Notes under the pieces: generated by a model
What the model saw: the letters and a program-made list of their open reading frames with translations, nothing else
Database searches by the model: none
Told to the model about the DNA's origin: nothing
Part shown: positions 46,868 through 56,140 of the stretch, in pieces
How the letters are laid out: every line of letters begins with the position of its first letter
Position numbering within the stretch: position 1 is the stretch's first letter
Assembly: GCF_003751845.1 (NCBI RefSeq)
Contig: NZ_RJKQ01000002.1
Location: 806,001-870,000 of the forward strand
DNA length: 64,000 nt
DNA from: Enterobacter sp. BIGb0383
GTDB lineage: Bacteria > Pseudomonadota > Gammaproteobacteria > Enterobacterales > Enterobacteriaceae
Direction of reading: 5' to 3'
Translations under genes and position numbers: made by a program

Positions 46868-47946
46868 TGGAAAATCTGATCCCCTTCTCAGGCTCTTACC
46901 TGCCTGAAGATGTACATTTTTTGCTCACCCCGATCGCCATGGAAATGACGCCGGTCGAGCTGAAAGAGGAACTGATCCAGTCCGGGCGCAAGCACTACTC
47001 GGATATGCTCAGTCAGGAACCTGCTCCGACCCAGTGGCACCTTGACGTGTTTGCCCGCGCCCTGGAAACGGGTGCCGTCCGGCTCGCACGCGAAGTGTTA
47101 CAGCTTGCGCGGGAGCTGGCCGCTCGCGCTGGCGACGAGCCCATCGTCCTGGCAAGCCTGGTCCGGGCTGGCGTCCCGTTGGGCGTGATGCTACACCAGG
47201 CGCTCCGCGCAATGGGAAAACGCTCTTATCACTACGGGATCAGTATTATTCGCGACCGGGGTATCGATACCGCCGCGCTGGAGTGGATTGAATCACGGCA
47301 CGGCACAGCGGGCATCGTTTTTGTTGACGGGTGGACCGGAAAAGGCGCCATTACCGGCGAGCTGATCCGTGCGCTTAACGGCCGCGAAGGCTATCCCGAA
47401 CAGCCGCGGCTGGTGGTGCTGGCCGATCCCTGCGGATGCGCCTGGCTTGCCGCCAGCGATGACGACTGGCTGATTCCCTTTGGCATTATGGGTGCGCCGG
47501 TGTCCGGCCTGATCTCACGCTCGGTGTGGACCGCACAAGGGCTGCACGGCTGCGTCGTCTGCGATCACCTCAGCGAGTACGAATGCAGCCGTATGCTGGT
47601 CGATACCGTTGCCCGCTGCCGCGAAGAAATTGCGCAAGCGGAGATCGCCCCGCTGGCCTGGCACGCCGAAGGGAATGCCCGTCTGTGGCAGCTCAGCCGG
47701 GAGGTCATTACCCGCCTGGCCGAGCGCTATACTGTAGACAGCATCAACCGTATTAAACCGGGGATCGCTGAGGCGACGCGTGCCGTGCTGCGCCGGGTGC
47801 CCGATCATGTCTTTGTCCGTGCCATTGATGACCCGGACGTCGCGCTGCTGGTTGGTCTGGCCCGCGATAAAGGCATTACCGTCACCGAGCTGGGCAACGA
47901 CATCGGTCAGTACAGGGCCGTTACTATCATAAAGAAGGTGCTTTAA
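46867..47946 (+). CDS. StiP-family PRTase/PELOTA-type protein (ter-linked)
   Basis: A 359-residue protein of the StiP family. The central PRTase-like core has LVRAGVPLGVMLHQAL and the loop FVDGWTGKGAITGEL; C-terminal ~90 residues (DHVFVRAIDDPDVALLVGLARDKGITVTEL) look like the PELOTA RNA-binding domain. Databases name this family cysteine protease StiP, but the fold signals here are PRTase plus RNA-binding, and Cys residues cluster at DPCGCAW and GCVVCDH. Role: second PRTase of the module. Overlaps both neighbours by 1 bp. Confidence 0.83.
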   Translation: MENLIPFSGSYLPEDVHFLLTPIAMEMTPVELKEELIQSGRKHYSDMLSQEPAPTQWHLDVFARALETGAVRLAREVLQLARELAARAGDEPIVLASLVRAGVPLGVMLHQALRAMGKRSYHYGISIIRDRGIDTAALEWIESRHGTAGIVFVDGWTGKGAITGELIRALNGREGYPEQPRLVVLADPCGCAWLAASDDDWLIPFGIMGAPVSGLISRSVWTAQGLHGCVVCDHLSEYECSRMLVDTVARCREEIAQAEIAPLAWHAEGNARLWQLSREVITRLAERYTVDSINRIKPGIAEATRAVLRRVPDHVFVRAIDDPDVALLVGLARDKGITVTELGNDIGQYRAVTIIKKVL

Positions 47947-48902
47947 TGGATAATCGACGTTCGCCCTGGAACCTGGGCGCCACCCTTTATATGCCTGCCA
48001 CGCGCGACGATATCGGCGACGCGATCCTCGAAGGGAAAATCCCCGGCCTACGCTCGCTGGTGATCTGCCTGGAAGATGCCGTCAACGAGGACGATATTCC
48101 TCAGGCGCTGCAAAATCTGACGCAGCTGCTGCAGGTGCTGAACGCGGCCAAAGCCGCAGGCGGAAACCACGACTGGCCGCTGGTCTTTATTCGCCCCCGG
48201 CATCCGGAGATGGGGCAATGGCTGACCCGCCATCTGGATCTGAACGCGGTAGACGGCCTGGTGCTGCCTAAATTTACCCTCGCCTCGCTGCCGGTGTGGT
48301 GGGAGATGCTGGAGAATACGCATCTCTGCATGATGCCCACGCTGGAAACAGAAGATGTCTTTGACGTCACGCAGATGCGCGAGCTTGCCGTAACGCTGGT
48401 CGATCATCCCTGCCATGAGCGGATCATCGCCCTGCGAATTGGCGGTAACGACCTGATGAACGTCGTTTCGCTGCGCCGTCCGCGCAATCTGACCCTGTAT
48501 GACAGCCCGATGGGCTACGTGATTAAAATGCTGGTGTCGGTTTTCGCCTCCCGCAATTTTGCCCTGACGGCACCGGTCTGCGAGCATATTGACGATCACG
48601 CGGTGATGGCCCGCGAACTGGCGCTGGATATGGCCCACGGGCTTGTCGGCAAAACGGCGATTCATCCGGGACAGATTGACGTGATTGAACAGGCGCTGAC
48701 GGTCTCGCCCGGCGAGCATTCTGACGCCCTGCGCATTCTGAACTCCACCCAGGCCGTCTTTAAGTCTCAGGGCGCGATGTGCGAACCGGCCACCCACCGC
48801 CGCTGGGCCGCGGGGATCCTGGAACGCGCCCGCGTCTACGGCCTGACGACGGGACAAAAACCCGACGGCATCAGGCTGATGTCCATGTTGCAACAAAAAT
48901 AA
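47946..48902 (+). CDS. HpcH/HpaI aldolase / CitE-like lyase (ter-linked)
   Basis: A 318-residue TIM-barrel lyase. CitE-type landmarks are GATLYMPATRDD, LVICLEDAVNEDD (metal-ligand Glu/Asp), LVLPKF, ALRIGGNDLMN and KTAIHPGQIDVI. Members cleave or form C-C bonds in acyl chains with Mg2+. Citrate lyase partner subunits are absent, so it acts alone, probably on the product of the ATP-grasp/PRTase steps. Last gene of the operon; no clear intrinsic terminator in the following 176 bp. Confidence 0.86.
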   Translation: MDNRRSPWNLGATLYMPATRDDIGDAILEGKIPGLRSLVICLEDAVNEDDIPQALQNLTQLLQVLNAAKAAGGNHDWPLVFIRPRHPEMGQWLTRHLDLNAVDGLVLPKFTLASLPVWWEMLENTHLCMMPTLETEDVFDVTQMRELAVTLVDHPCHERIIALRIGGNDLMNVVSLRRPRNLTLYDSPMGYVIKMLVSVFASRNFALTAPVCEHIDDHAVMARELALDMAHGLVGKTAIHPGQIDVIEQALTVSPGEHSDALRILNSTQAVFKSQGAMCEPATHRRWAAGILERARVYGLTTGQKPDGIRLMSMLQQK

Positions 48903-49078
48903 GGCGCGATCGTGAGGTCGCACCGGGGAGATTATCCTCTGGTTTAACGTTGATTTAGCTAAGATTGAGGATCGGTGTGTCAGGATGCTCGGCCGTACGG
49001 CACCGTATTCATAAAGAGAAGTTCAGGATTCATGTCCCGATGTTGAACCACTGACCCTAATGCAGGCTTTAACTGACT

Positions 49079-49543
49079 ATGCAACTAAACACCAGGCAGA
49101 CACGCATCTTTACGCTCGCCAACCTTCTCGGCACGGGAAAACCCGTGGCGGCGAACGAGATTATCGCCACGCTGGCATGCTCGGAGCCGACGCTGACCCG
49201 CGCCCTGAAAGAGCTTCGGGACGCCTATTCGGCGGAGATCAAATACAGTAAGGCGACGCACTCCTATCACCTGGTGAACCCCGGACAGCTGGATAAAAAA
49301 ACGCTGCGCCGGATGACCGAGGCGCTGGCGCTTAACGCCGAGCTGAAGAGCAGCGATTCAGGTTTCCGGGTCGTTCTCGATAAAGAGATGAAAACCGCCG
49401 TATCGCTTTCACTGCGGATGCGCGTCCTGCGGAAAATCGACAAGCTGGCCGAGCTGATGGGTTCCTCCCGCAGCGAGGCGGTGGAAAAGATCGCGCTCAG
49501 GGCTATCGACGACCTGATTATGGAGTACAAACGCAAAAAGTAA
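49079..49543 (+). CDS. terW: TerW, ter-locus regulatory protein
   Basis: A 154-residue protein, the size of known TerW. N-terminal winged-helix-like segment (TRIFTLANLLGTGKPVAANEI, SEPTLTRALKEL) and a C-terminal helical part (LRKIDKLAELMGSSRSEAVEKI) that looks like a ribbon-helix-helix or dimerisation unit. TerW is reported as a regulator of the terZABCDEF promoter. The shared near-palindromes and the inverted repeat at 43612-43652 are its most likely sites here, by inference. It lies alone between the biosynthetic operon and terY1. The ribosome site is poor. Confidence 0.9.
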   Translation: MQLNTRQTRIFTLANLLGTGKPVAANEIIATLACSEPTLTRALKELRDAYSAEIKYSKATHSYHLVNPGQLDKKTLRRMTEALALNAELKSSDSGFRVVLDKEMKTAVSLSLRMRVLRKIDKLAELMGSSRSEAVEKIALRAIDDLIMEYKRKK

Positions 49544-49818
49544 CGCCTTAACCATCACCCGGGAAAGGAAGACTCGGGTTTGCCCTCTGTGAACGTTTTT
49601 CTTCATTCTTTTCCCCCACGATATATCGGCGACTTAAAGCAAATAGAACCATCCCCTCGCTTAACCTTCTGCATTTTTACTGTGAAATACCCCCGAATCC
49701 GGCAAATACAACGAAATTTTGCAGGGGAATAATGTCGCCAGAAGCGATATATTCAACGAAGACAATTTTATGTTCAGGACTATTCGCCGCCGCGCTCAAA
49801 AATTTAAAGGAGTTATTG

Positions 49819-50457
49819 ATGAGACGACTACCCGTATATCTCCTTCTGGATACCTCAGGCTCAATGCATGGCGAGCCGATTGAAGCCGTCAAGAACGGCG
49901 TCCAGACGCTGCTGACCACGCTCAAGCAGGATCCTTACGCGCTCGAAACCGCCTGGATATCGGTGATCACCTTTGATTCCAGCGCCCGTCAGGCCGTTCC
50001 GTTAACGGACCTGCTAAGCTTCCAGCTTCCGACACTCGCCGCCAGCGGTACCACCGCGCTGGGTGACGCCCTCGCATTAACCGCCAGCAGTATTGAACAG
50101 GAAGTCCAGAAAACGACCGCCGATACCAAAGGCGACTGGCGTCCGCTCGTTTTCCTGATGACCGATGGCTCTCCGACCGACGACTGGCGCAAGGGCCTGA
50201 GCGCGTTCAAAGCGGCCCGAACCGGGGTTGTGGTGGCCTGCGCCGCCGGACATACGGCGGATACCAGCGTGCTGAAAGAGATAACCGAGATCGTTCTGCA
50301 GCTCGATACCGCGGACAGCTCGTCCATTAAAGCCTTCTTCAAATGGGTTTCCGCCAGCGTTTCTGTCGGCAGCCAGAAAGTGGAGTCGGGTAAAAAAGAG
50401 GTGATTGGCCTCGACGATCTTCCGCCGCCACCGCCTGAAGTTAACGTAGTTTTATAA
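49819..50457 (+). CDS. terY1: TerY1, vWA domain protein
   Basis: A 212-residue single vWA domain beginning MRRLPVYLLLDTSGSMHGEP, with MIDAS DTSGS at residues 11-15, the conserved Thr in ASGTTALGDAL and Asp in LMTDGSPTD, so metal binding should be intact. It ends in a PPPPPEVNVVL tail. The ATG at 49819 has AAAGGAG upstream; an upstream in-frame ATG at 49732 has no such site. TerY proteins act with a PP2C phosphatase and a kinase in a phospho-signalling triad. It is followed by terX after 25 bp. Confidence 0.92.
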   Translation: MRRLPVYLLLDTSGSMHGEPIEAVKNGVQTLLTTLKQDPYALETAWISVITFDSSARQAVPLTDLLSFQLPTLAASGTTALGDALALTASSIEQEVQKTTADTKGDWRPLVFLMTDGSPTDDWRKGLSAFKAARTGVVVACAAGHTADTSVLKEITEIVLQLDTADSSSIKAFFKWVSASVSVGSQKVESGKKEVIGLDDLPPPPPEVNVVL

Positions 50458-50482
50458 TCATACTGATCATTAAGGGGATGTT

Positions 50483-51124
50483 ATGTCAGTCAGCCTGAGT
50501 AAAGGACAGGGCGTTAGCCTGCGCAAAAACGAACACGATCTTTCATCGGTCACCATTGGCCTCGGATGGGATATCAGGGAAGAGAAAAAAGGGTTCCTCG
50601 GCAGCCTGCTCGGCAAAAAAGAGGAAGAATACGACCTCGATGTCGTCGCGTTCCTCTGTAATGCCGAAGGGAAAGTGACCGATTTAGGCAGCGTGGAAAA
50701 TGGCAAACCGACGCTCGTCAACGGCGATATTATTTTCTTTAATAGCCAGCGACATAAATCCGGCGAGATCTGGCTGACCGGCGATAACCGTACCGGCGCG
50801 GGCGATGGCGACGATGAACAAATTATCGTTCAGCTGAACTCCCTCGACGCGAAATATGAAAAAATCGTTTTCATCGTGCAGATCTATAACGGCGAACGCC
50901 TGAATCAGAACTTTGGCAAAGTACAGAACGCCTTTATCCGCGCCGTCGATGCCAAAAACGTCGAGATGGCCCGTTTCGATCTCTCCGGCGGCCCGGCGTT
51001 TGCTAACCAGTGCTCGATGGTCTTTGCTGAGCTGGTCAGGGAGTCTGGCGGCTGGAAGCTTAACGCTATCGGCGAGCCGTCCCAGTCGGATTCCTTCGTC
51101 ACCCATCTCAGGAACTACCTGTAA
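50483..51124 (+). CDS. terX: TerX, TerD-domain protein
   Basis: A 213-residue TerD-domain protein with the family start [15 protein letters not shown], the calcium loop GDNRTGAGDGDDEQ near residue 110 and a TerX-type insert (GFLGSLLGKKEEEYDLD). It couples the calcium-binding Ter proteins to the TerY vWA branch. Its TAA overlaps the terY2 ATG by 1 bp (TAATG), so the two are translationally coupled. Confidence 0.94.
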   Translation: MSVSLSKGQGVSLRKNEHDLSSVTIGLGWDIREEKKGFLGSLLGKKEEEYDLDVVAFLCNAEGKVTDLGSVENGKPTLVNGDIIFFNSQRHKSGEIWLTGDNRTGAGDGDDEQIIVQLNSLDAKYEKIVFIVQIYNGERLNQNFGKVQNAFIRAVDAKNVEMARFDLSGGPAFANQCSMVFAELVRESGGWKLNAIGEPSQSDSFVTHLRNYL

Positions 51125-51762
51125 TGCGCCGGTTACCCGTCTACCTGCTGATTGATACGTCGGGTTCAATGCGCGGCGAATCGATCCACGCCGTGAACGT
51201 GGGCGTGCAGGCGATGCTGAGCGCGCTGCGCCAGGATCCCTATGCGCTGGAAAGCGTGCATATCTCGATCATCACCTTTGATAACTCGGCCAAAGAGCAT
51301 AGCCCGCTGACGGCGCTGGAAGATTTCCAGTTTACCGATATCGTCGTTCCCAGCGCCGGTGGCACCTTTACCGGTGCAGCGCTGGAGTGCCTGATCGCCT
51401 GCGTGGACCGCGATATCCAGCGTTCCGATGGCGATCAGAAAGGTGACTGGCGTCCTCTGGTGTTCCTGATGACCGACGGCACGCCTTCCGATTCCATGGC
51501 CTACGGTGAGGCCGTCAGCGAAGTGAAAAAACGCGCTTTCGGCTCGATCATCGCCTGTGCGGTCGGACCCAAGGCGGGGCATGAGCATCTGAAGCAGCTG
51601 ACGGATAAAGTGGTGGCCCTGGAGACGCTGGACTCAACGGCCTTCTCCGGCTTCTTCAAGTGGGTTTCCGCAAGCGTCGCGTCAGGCAGCAGCAGTGCAG
51701 GCGTCAATGCGGGTACCGATACGCTGCCTCCTCCTCCTCCCGAGATCCAGCTGGTACTTTAA
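51124..51762 (+). CDS. terY2: TerY2, vWA domain protein
   Basis: A 212-residue vWA protein, closely related to TerY1: MRRLPVYLLIDTSGSMRGES with MIDAS DTSGS, SAGGTFTGAAL and LMTDGTPSD. It also ends in a proline-rich tail (TLPPPPPEIQLVL), likely a shared docking tail. The two copies flank terX, so duplication around terX is likely. A terminator-like hairpin follows 12 bp after the stop. Confidence 0.93.
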   Translation: MRRLPVYLLIDTSGSMRGESIHAVNVGVQAMLSALRQDPYALESVHISIITFDNSAKEHSPLTALEDFQFTDIVVPSAGGTFTGAALECLIACVDRDIQRSDGDQKGDWRPLVFLMTDGTPSDSMAYGEAVSEVKKRAFGSIIACAVGPKAGHEHLKQLTDKVVALETLDSTAFSGFFKWVSASVASGSSSAGVNAGTDTLPPPPPEIQLVL

Positions 51763-51773
51763 CCCGGTGCGTC

Positions 51774-51809
51774 AAAAAAGGCAGAGCCCGCTTACGGCTT
51801 TGCCTTTTT
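51774..51809. terminator. bidirectional hairpin terminator between terY2 and terY3
   Basis: AAAAAGGCAGAGCC (51775-51788) pairs with GGCTTTGCCTTTTT (51796-51809), a 14-bp stem with one G-T position and a T-run on each strand. It should separate the terY1-terX-terY2 transcript from terY3-phosphatase-kinase. Confidence 0.82.
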
Positions 51810-51859
51810 GCACCTCTGCCCGATTGCTTAATAACACTTTTGCCTGACGAGGTTTTCTG

Positions 51860-52900
51860 ATGAGAAGGCTGCCCGTATTCTTCGTTCTGGACTGCTCCGA
51901 GTCCATGATTGGCGATAACCTGAAAAAAATGAACGACGGTCTGCAGATGATCGTCAGCGATCTGCGCAAAGATCCGCACGCGTTAGAAACCGCCTGGGTT
52001 TCCGTTATCGCCTTCGCCGGTATCGCCAGAACCATTGTTCCCCTGCATGAGATCGTCTCTTTCTACCCTCCCCGGCTGCCCGTTGGCGGCGGCACGAGCC
52101 TGGGCGCAGCGCTGCGCGAACTGACGGTGCAAATTGATACCCAGGTGCGGAAAACCACCCATGAGCGCAAAGGCGACTGGAAGCCGGTGGTTTACCTTCT
52201 GACCGACGGTCATCCAACCGATGATACCGCCGCCGAGATCAAACGCTGGAAAGAGCACTACGCCAGCAAGGTCAACCTGATTGCCATCGGCCTTGGCCCT
52301 TCTGCCGACCTGAATATTCTCCGTCAGCTGACGGAAAATGCGCTGCTGTTCACCGAGGCCAACGAGGGCGATTTCACCCGCTTTATCAAGTGGATCACCG
52401 CCTCCGTCACCGCCCACAGCCGCAGCGTCGGGGAAGATACCCAGCCGGCAATTGCCCAGACCGACTATATCGTCAAGCTGGCGAAAGAGGATGTCGTGCG
52501 GGCCTACGATGAAAACTGCGTCACCCTGACCGGCCGGTGCAGCAAAACCCGACGTCCTTATCTGATGAAGTACGAGCGTCCGAATATCAAAGCCTCAGGC
52601 CTGGATTTCAACCTCAACCTGAACAGCTTTAACATCGCCGGCTGCTTCCCCATCGATGAAGACTATTTTACCTGGAGCGATGAATCCGCCTTCGTCCAGC
52701 AGGTGAACACCAGCGAACTGCACGGCGTGCCCGGCTGTCCGCACTGTGGTAACAGCAGCGCGTTTGCGATGTGCTCCTGCGGGAAGCTGCTGTGTATTGA
52801 CGGACCTGACGATGTTGTCTGTCCGTGGTGTGAAAAAGGGCTGTCATTCAGCAACGATGGCAATAATTCAGATTTCGACGTCAGTAGAGGAAGAGGCTAA
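51860..52900 (+). CDS. terY3: TerY3, vWA protein with C-terminal zinc ribbon
   Basis: A 346-residue protein. Residues ~1-200 are a vWA domain whose MIDAS reads LDCSESM (DxSxS kept), with VGGGTSLGAAL and LLTDGHPTD. An extra domain follows and the C-terminus is a treble-clef or zinc ribbon (CPHCGNSSAF, CSCGKLLC, CPWCEKG). This form is the TerY of the TerY-P triad, directly joined to the phosphatase (1-bp overlap) and kinase genes. It probably recruits the substrate phosphorylated by the kinase. No proline tail, unlike TerY1 and TerY2. Confidence 0.9.
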   Translation: MRRLPVFFVLDCSESMIGDNLKKMNDGLQMIVSDLRKDPHALETAWVSVIAFAGIARTIVPLHEIVSFYPPRLPVGGGTSLGAALRELTVQIDTQVRKTTHERKGDWKPVVYLLTDGHPTDDTAAEIKRWKEHYASKVNLIAIGLGPSADLNILRQLTENALLFTEANEGDFTRFIKWITASVTAHSRSVGEDTQPAIAQTDYIVKLAKEDVVRAYDENCVTLTGRCSKTRRPYLMKYERPNIKASGLDFNLNLNSFNIAGCFPIDEDYFTWSDESAFVQQVNTSELHGVPGCPHCGNSSAFAMCSCGKLLCIDGPDDVVCPWCEKGLSFSNDGNNSDFDVSRGRG

Positions 52901-54597
52901 TGAATACCTGCCCGTCTGTGGAGCATAAGATCCTGACGCTGATTCTGGAGGAGGCCGGATTAGCGATTGACGACGCAACCGCAGAGACACTCTTTGCGGA
53001 CCCTCAGCTGGCCGACAGCGTGCGCCAGCTGATAAGCGACGTAAAGCAGAAAGCCGCCTCCGCGCCCGATATGGCCGCGCCACTGGCAGAGCCGACCGAT
53101 GCGCAAGAGAGCGAAGCGCCTCTGACCGGGCAGGAAAACGCGGAAGAAGAGAGCCCGGTTATCACCGCCGAGACCGTAGAGGCCACGGCGGAAACGCCGT
53201 CAGCGCCGGAGGCGACTGAAGCCGAAGAGCCCGCGCCGGACGCTTCGCCTGCGGAACCCGAAGCGCAGCCGGAGGCTGAGGTTGCCGATACGGCCGAAAA
53301 AGCCTGGGAGCCGATGCCGTTCGAACCACTCGAAAAATCGGATCAGCCTTCCGCAGAAACAGAGGCATTACGACCCGGACAGGTTCCGTCTCCGTCGGCC
53401 TCCGCCTCTGCTGCGCCGCGCGTGCCTGCGCCACCGGCTGCAAAAATCACGCTGGCAAACGCCCGCGTCGACGAATTTTTCCAGACCCGCGTTGATGTTG
53501 CCCTGGAAAACGGTGCCGAGGCCCGCGTGCTGGACGTCCGATTCCCCACGGAGACCAGCCTGCATTTTGACCCGGAAACGCAGATACTGAGCGGAACCCC
53601 AACGGAAAGCGGCGATACCGAGATCACGGTGGTCTGGTCCTGCGCCGCCCACCCGGAGTGCGAATCCCGCCAGCTGTTTATCGTCAATCCCAATCCGCGA
53701 AGCCTGTGGAAAGTGGTCGAGCCGCCGTCAGACGCGCCCTACTTTAAAGAGAATCTTGCTCATCAGAAGATTATTGAAACTGGCGTGAATATCGCGGCGG
53801 CAAGCCGTCGGGGCCGCTCCCATGAACATGCGGGCACCTTCCGGGACGATGATTTCTACGTCAATTTGATCCCGGAATCGGGCTGGAGCGTTCTGCTGGT
53901 TGCCGACGGTGCGGGCAGCGCGAAAAACTCCCGCGAAGGGTCGCGTATTGCCACCCAGACCGCCGGGGAATACCTTTCTGAGCAGTTGAAGGGTGAGAAA
54001 GGCATTGCTCTGAAAGAGCGTATCCTGCGCTGGGATGCGGAAGATCAGCAGCAGGTCTGGGAAACTATCAACCGCCATTTCCGTCAGGCGGCGGCGCTGT
54101 CCGTTAACAATATCAGCCGCGAAGCCATTCTTGCCGAAGAGAAAACCAAAACCTATGCCACCACGCTGCTGGCCACCCTCACCTTCCGGGAAGGTGAGGA
54201 GCTGTTTGCCGCGTCGTTCTGGCTCGGCGATGGCGCGATTGCGGCCTACGGCCCGGCCGGGAAGGTCCGTGTGCTCGGCGCACCGGACAGCGGTGAGTAC
54301 GCGGGCCAGACACGTTTCCTCGACGCGGAAGCGGTGCAGGACGCAGGGTTCAGCAAGCGTATCAGTATCGGTAAATGGAACGATGTGACGCATCTGTTCC
54401 TGATGACGGACGGGGTTTCCGATCCGATTTTCGAAACCGATAACGGACTGCAGAATGCAGCAAAATGGGACAACCTGCTGGCCGATCTCTCGCCCAGCCT
54501 TGCCGATCCCGAAACTGCCTCGTTACACCTGGTGGAGTGGCTGAATTTCTTCTCTCCGGGCAATCACGACGACCGCACCCTTATTGTTTCATGGTGA
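52900..54597 (+). CDS. PP2C-type protein phosphatase of the TerY-P triad
   Basis: A 565-residue protein. Residues ~1-65 are helical, ~65-185 a disordered Glu/Pro/Ala-rich linker, ~190-270 an Ig-like (He_PIG-type) domain with LHFDPETQILSGTPTESGD, and ~290-565 a PP2C catalytic domain: VADGAGSAKNS (metal Asp), FWLGDGAIAAYG, LMTDGVSDP and NHDDRTLI. Metal-ligand Asp residues are all present, so it should be an active Mn/Mg phosphatase. No signal or membrane segment. It overlaps terY3 by 1 bp and precedes the kinase by 27 bp; the three make a reversible phosphorylation switch. Confidence 0.9.
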   Translation: MNTCPSVEHKILTLILEEAGLAIDDATAETLFADPQLADSVRQLISDVKQKAASAPDMAAPLAEPTDAQESEAPLTGQENAEEESPVITAETVEATAETPSAPEATEAEEPAPDASPAEPEAQPEAEVADTAEKAWEPMPFEPLEKSDQPSAETEALRPGQVPSPSASASAAPRVPAPPAAKITLANARVDEFFQTRVDVALENGAEARVLDVRFPTETSLHFDPETQILSGTPTESGDTEITVVWSCAAHPECESRQLFIVNPNPRSLWKVVEPPSDAPYFKENLAHQKIIETGVNIAAASRRGRSHEHAGTFRDDDFYVNLIPESGWSVLLVADGAGSAKNSREGSRIATQTAGEYLSEQLKGEKGIALKERILRWDAEDQQQVWETINRHFRQAAALSVNNISREAILAEEKTKTYATTLLATLTFREGEELFAASFWLGDGAIAAYGPAGKVRVLGAPDSGEYAGQTRFLDAEAVQDAGFSKRISIGKWNDVTHLFLMTDGVSDPIFETDNGLQNAAKWDNLLADLSPSLADPETASLHLVEWLNFFSPGNHDDRTLIVSW

Positions 54598-54624
54598 GCA
54601 TGTAAGCTCCCCTGGTGATTACTT

Positions 54625-56124
54625 ATGGCAAATATTGTTACTTGCACGACCCAAAACGGGCACACGGTTCAGTATGTCGATGAGATTATCGGCTCGGGAT
54701 CGATGAAAGACGTCTACTTCTCTCCGGACAAGTCCTACGTCGTGGCCTTTTATCAGAAGCCCCAGAACGCCCAGGCCCGGGAACGTATCGATATGATCAC
54801 CGGTCGCTACCGGCAGAATATTTTCGAGCAGTTGGGCGGGGAATACTGGAAAGATCTGTTCTGCTGGCCCACCGACGTGGTCGAGATGAACGGCAAGCTG
54901 GGGATCGTGGTTCCCACGTACCAGAGCCATTTCTTCTTCAAATACGGTTCCAAAAATGACGATTTCCTCGGCATTAAGGGACGGGAGAAAGAGGGGAAAT
55001 GGTTTGCCAGCGCCAATAACCAGAATAAGTTCCTCGATCCCCGCGAGCGCGGGAATACGCTGAACTACCTGAAAGTCTGCCTGCTGCTGACCCGCGCCGT
55101 CAGGCGTATGCACGCCGCCGGGCTCTGCCACAGCGACCTCAGCTATAAAAACGTGCTGATCGACCCGGAACAGGGACACGCCTGTATCATCGATGTTGAT
55201 GGTCTGGTTGTTCCAGGAAAATATCCGCCCGACGTGGTCGGCACGCCTGACTTTATCGCGCCTGAAGTGGTCAAAACCAGCCATCTGAAGAAAGAAGATC
55301 CCCAGCGCGTTCTCCCCAGTATCGCCACGGACCGCCATGCGCTATCGGTGCTGATCTATATGTATCTGTTTTACCGCCATCCGCTGCGGGGCGGCAAAAT
55401 TCACGATATCGATGATGAGGTCAGGGATGAGTCGCTGGCGATGGGGGAAAAGGCGCTCTTTATCGAGCATCCGACCGACCGCAGCAATGCCGTGAAGCTC
55501 AACCAGGTTTCGCCGTCGGCGCTGCCCTGGGCCGACCCGCAAAAGATCCCTTATACGATTATGGGCCCCTGGCTTACCCCGCTTTTCGAGCGCGCCTTTA
55601 TCGAGGGACTGCACGATCCGGCCAAACGCCCGACGGCGGATGAGTGGGAAAGCGCGCTGGTCAAAACGGTGGATCTTATTCAGCCCTGCCAGAACATTGC
55701 CTGCGAACAGAAGTGGTATGTTTTCTCCGGCAAAACCCAGCCCGTCTGCCCTTACTGTGGAACCGCCTACAAAGGGAAGCTGCCGATCCTCAACCTTTAC
55801 TCTTCCCGCAAGGCGGGCAGCTTCAGGCCGGATGACCATCGCCTGATGGTCTGGAGCGGGCAGTCGCTCTATGCCTGGCACGTCAACCGCCTGATCGCCC
55901 CCAACGAGCGGACCACGCCAGAGCAGAAGAAAAGGGTCGGCTACTTCGTGTTGCATAACGACCGCTGGTGGCTGGTCAACGAAGGGATAGAAGGGCTGAT
56001 GTCGCTGCCGGATAAAAAGCAGATCGCCATCGGCGATAAGCTGGCGCTGGACGATAACGCCCAGTTTGTCCTCTCCCAGGAGGAAGGCGGACGACTGGTG
56101 GTCGTTCAGCTGGTTTCGAATTAA
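54625..56124 (+). CDS. protein kinase of the TerY-P triad with zinc ribbon
   Basis: A 499-residue cytosolic eukaryotic-like kinase. The N-lobe is divergent (IIGSGSMKDVYFSPD as glycine loop). The catalytic loop reads GLCHSDLSYKNVLID and the metal motif IIDVDGL (DVD for DFG), with GTPDFIAPEV as APE motif and RHALSVLIYMYLF later, so activity is plausible. After residue ~350 a zinc ribbon (CQNIACEQKW, CPYCGTAY) and a beta-rich tail follow. It is the partner of the PP2C phosphatase and TerY3. Ends before a strong terminator. Confidence 0.9.
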   Translation: MANIVTCTTQNGHTVQYVDEIIGSGSMKDVYFSPDKSYVVAFYQKPQNAQARERIDMITGRYRQNIFEQLGGEYWKDLFCWPTDVVEMNGKLGIVVPTYQSHFFFKYGSKNDDFLGIKGREKEGKWFASANNQNKFLDPRERGNTLNYLKVCLLLTRAVRRMHAAGLCHSDLSYKNVLIDPEQGHACIIDVDGLVVPGKYPPDVVGTPDFIAPEVVKTSHLKKEDPQRVLPSIATDRHALSVLIYMYLFYRHPLRGGKIHDIDDEVRDESLAMGEKALFIEHPTDRSNAVKLNQVSPSALPWADPQKIPYTIMGPWLTPLFERAFIEGLHDPAKRPTADEWESALVKTVDLIQPCQNIACEQKWYVFSGKTQPVCPYCGTAYKGKLPILNLYSSRKAGSFRPDDHRLMVWSGQSLYAWHVNRLIAPNERTTPEQKKRVGYFVLHNDRWWLVNEGIEGLMSLPDKKQIAIGDKLALDDNAQFVLSQEEGGRLVVVQLVSN

Positions 56125-56140
56125 TCCCGCATAAAGAGTC

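Noticed and set aside
37685..56124. The ter locus as a recently acquired mobile island or plasmid segment
   Set aside because: No integrase, transposase, tRNA boundary or direct repeats seen, and composition matches the flanks apart from AT-rich promoters. Older transfer cannot be excluded.
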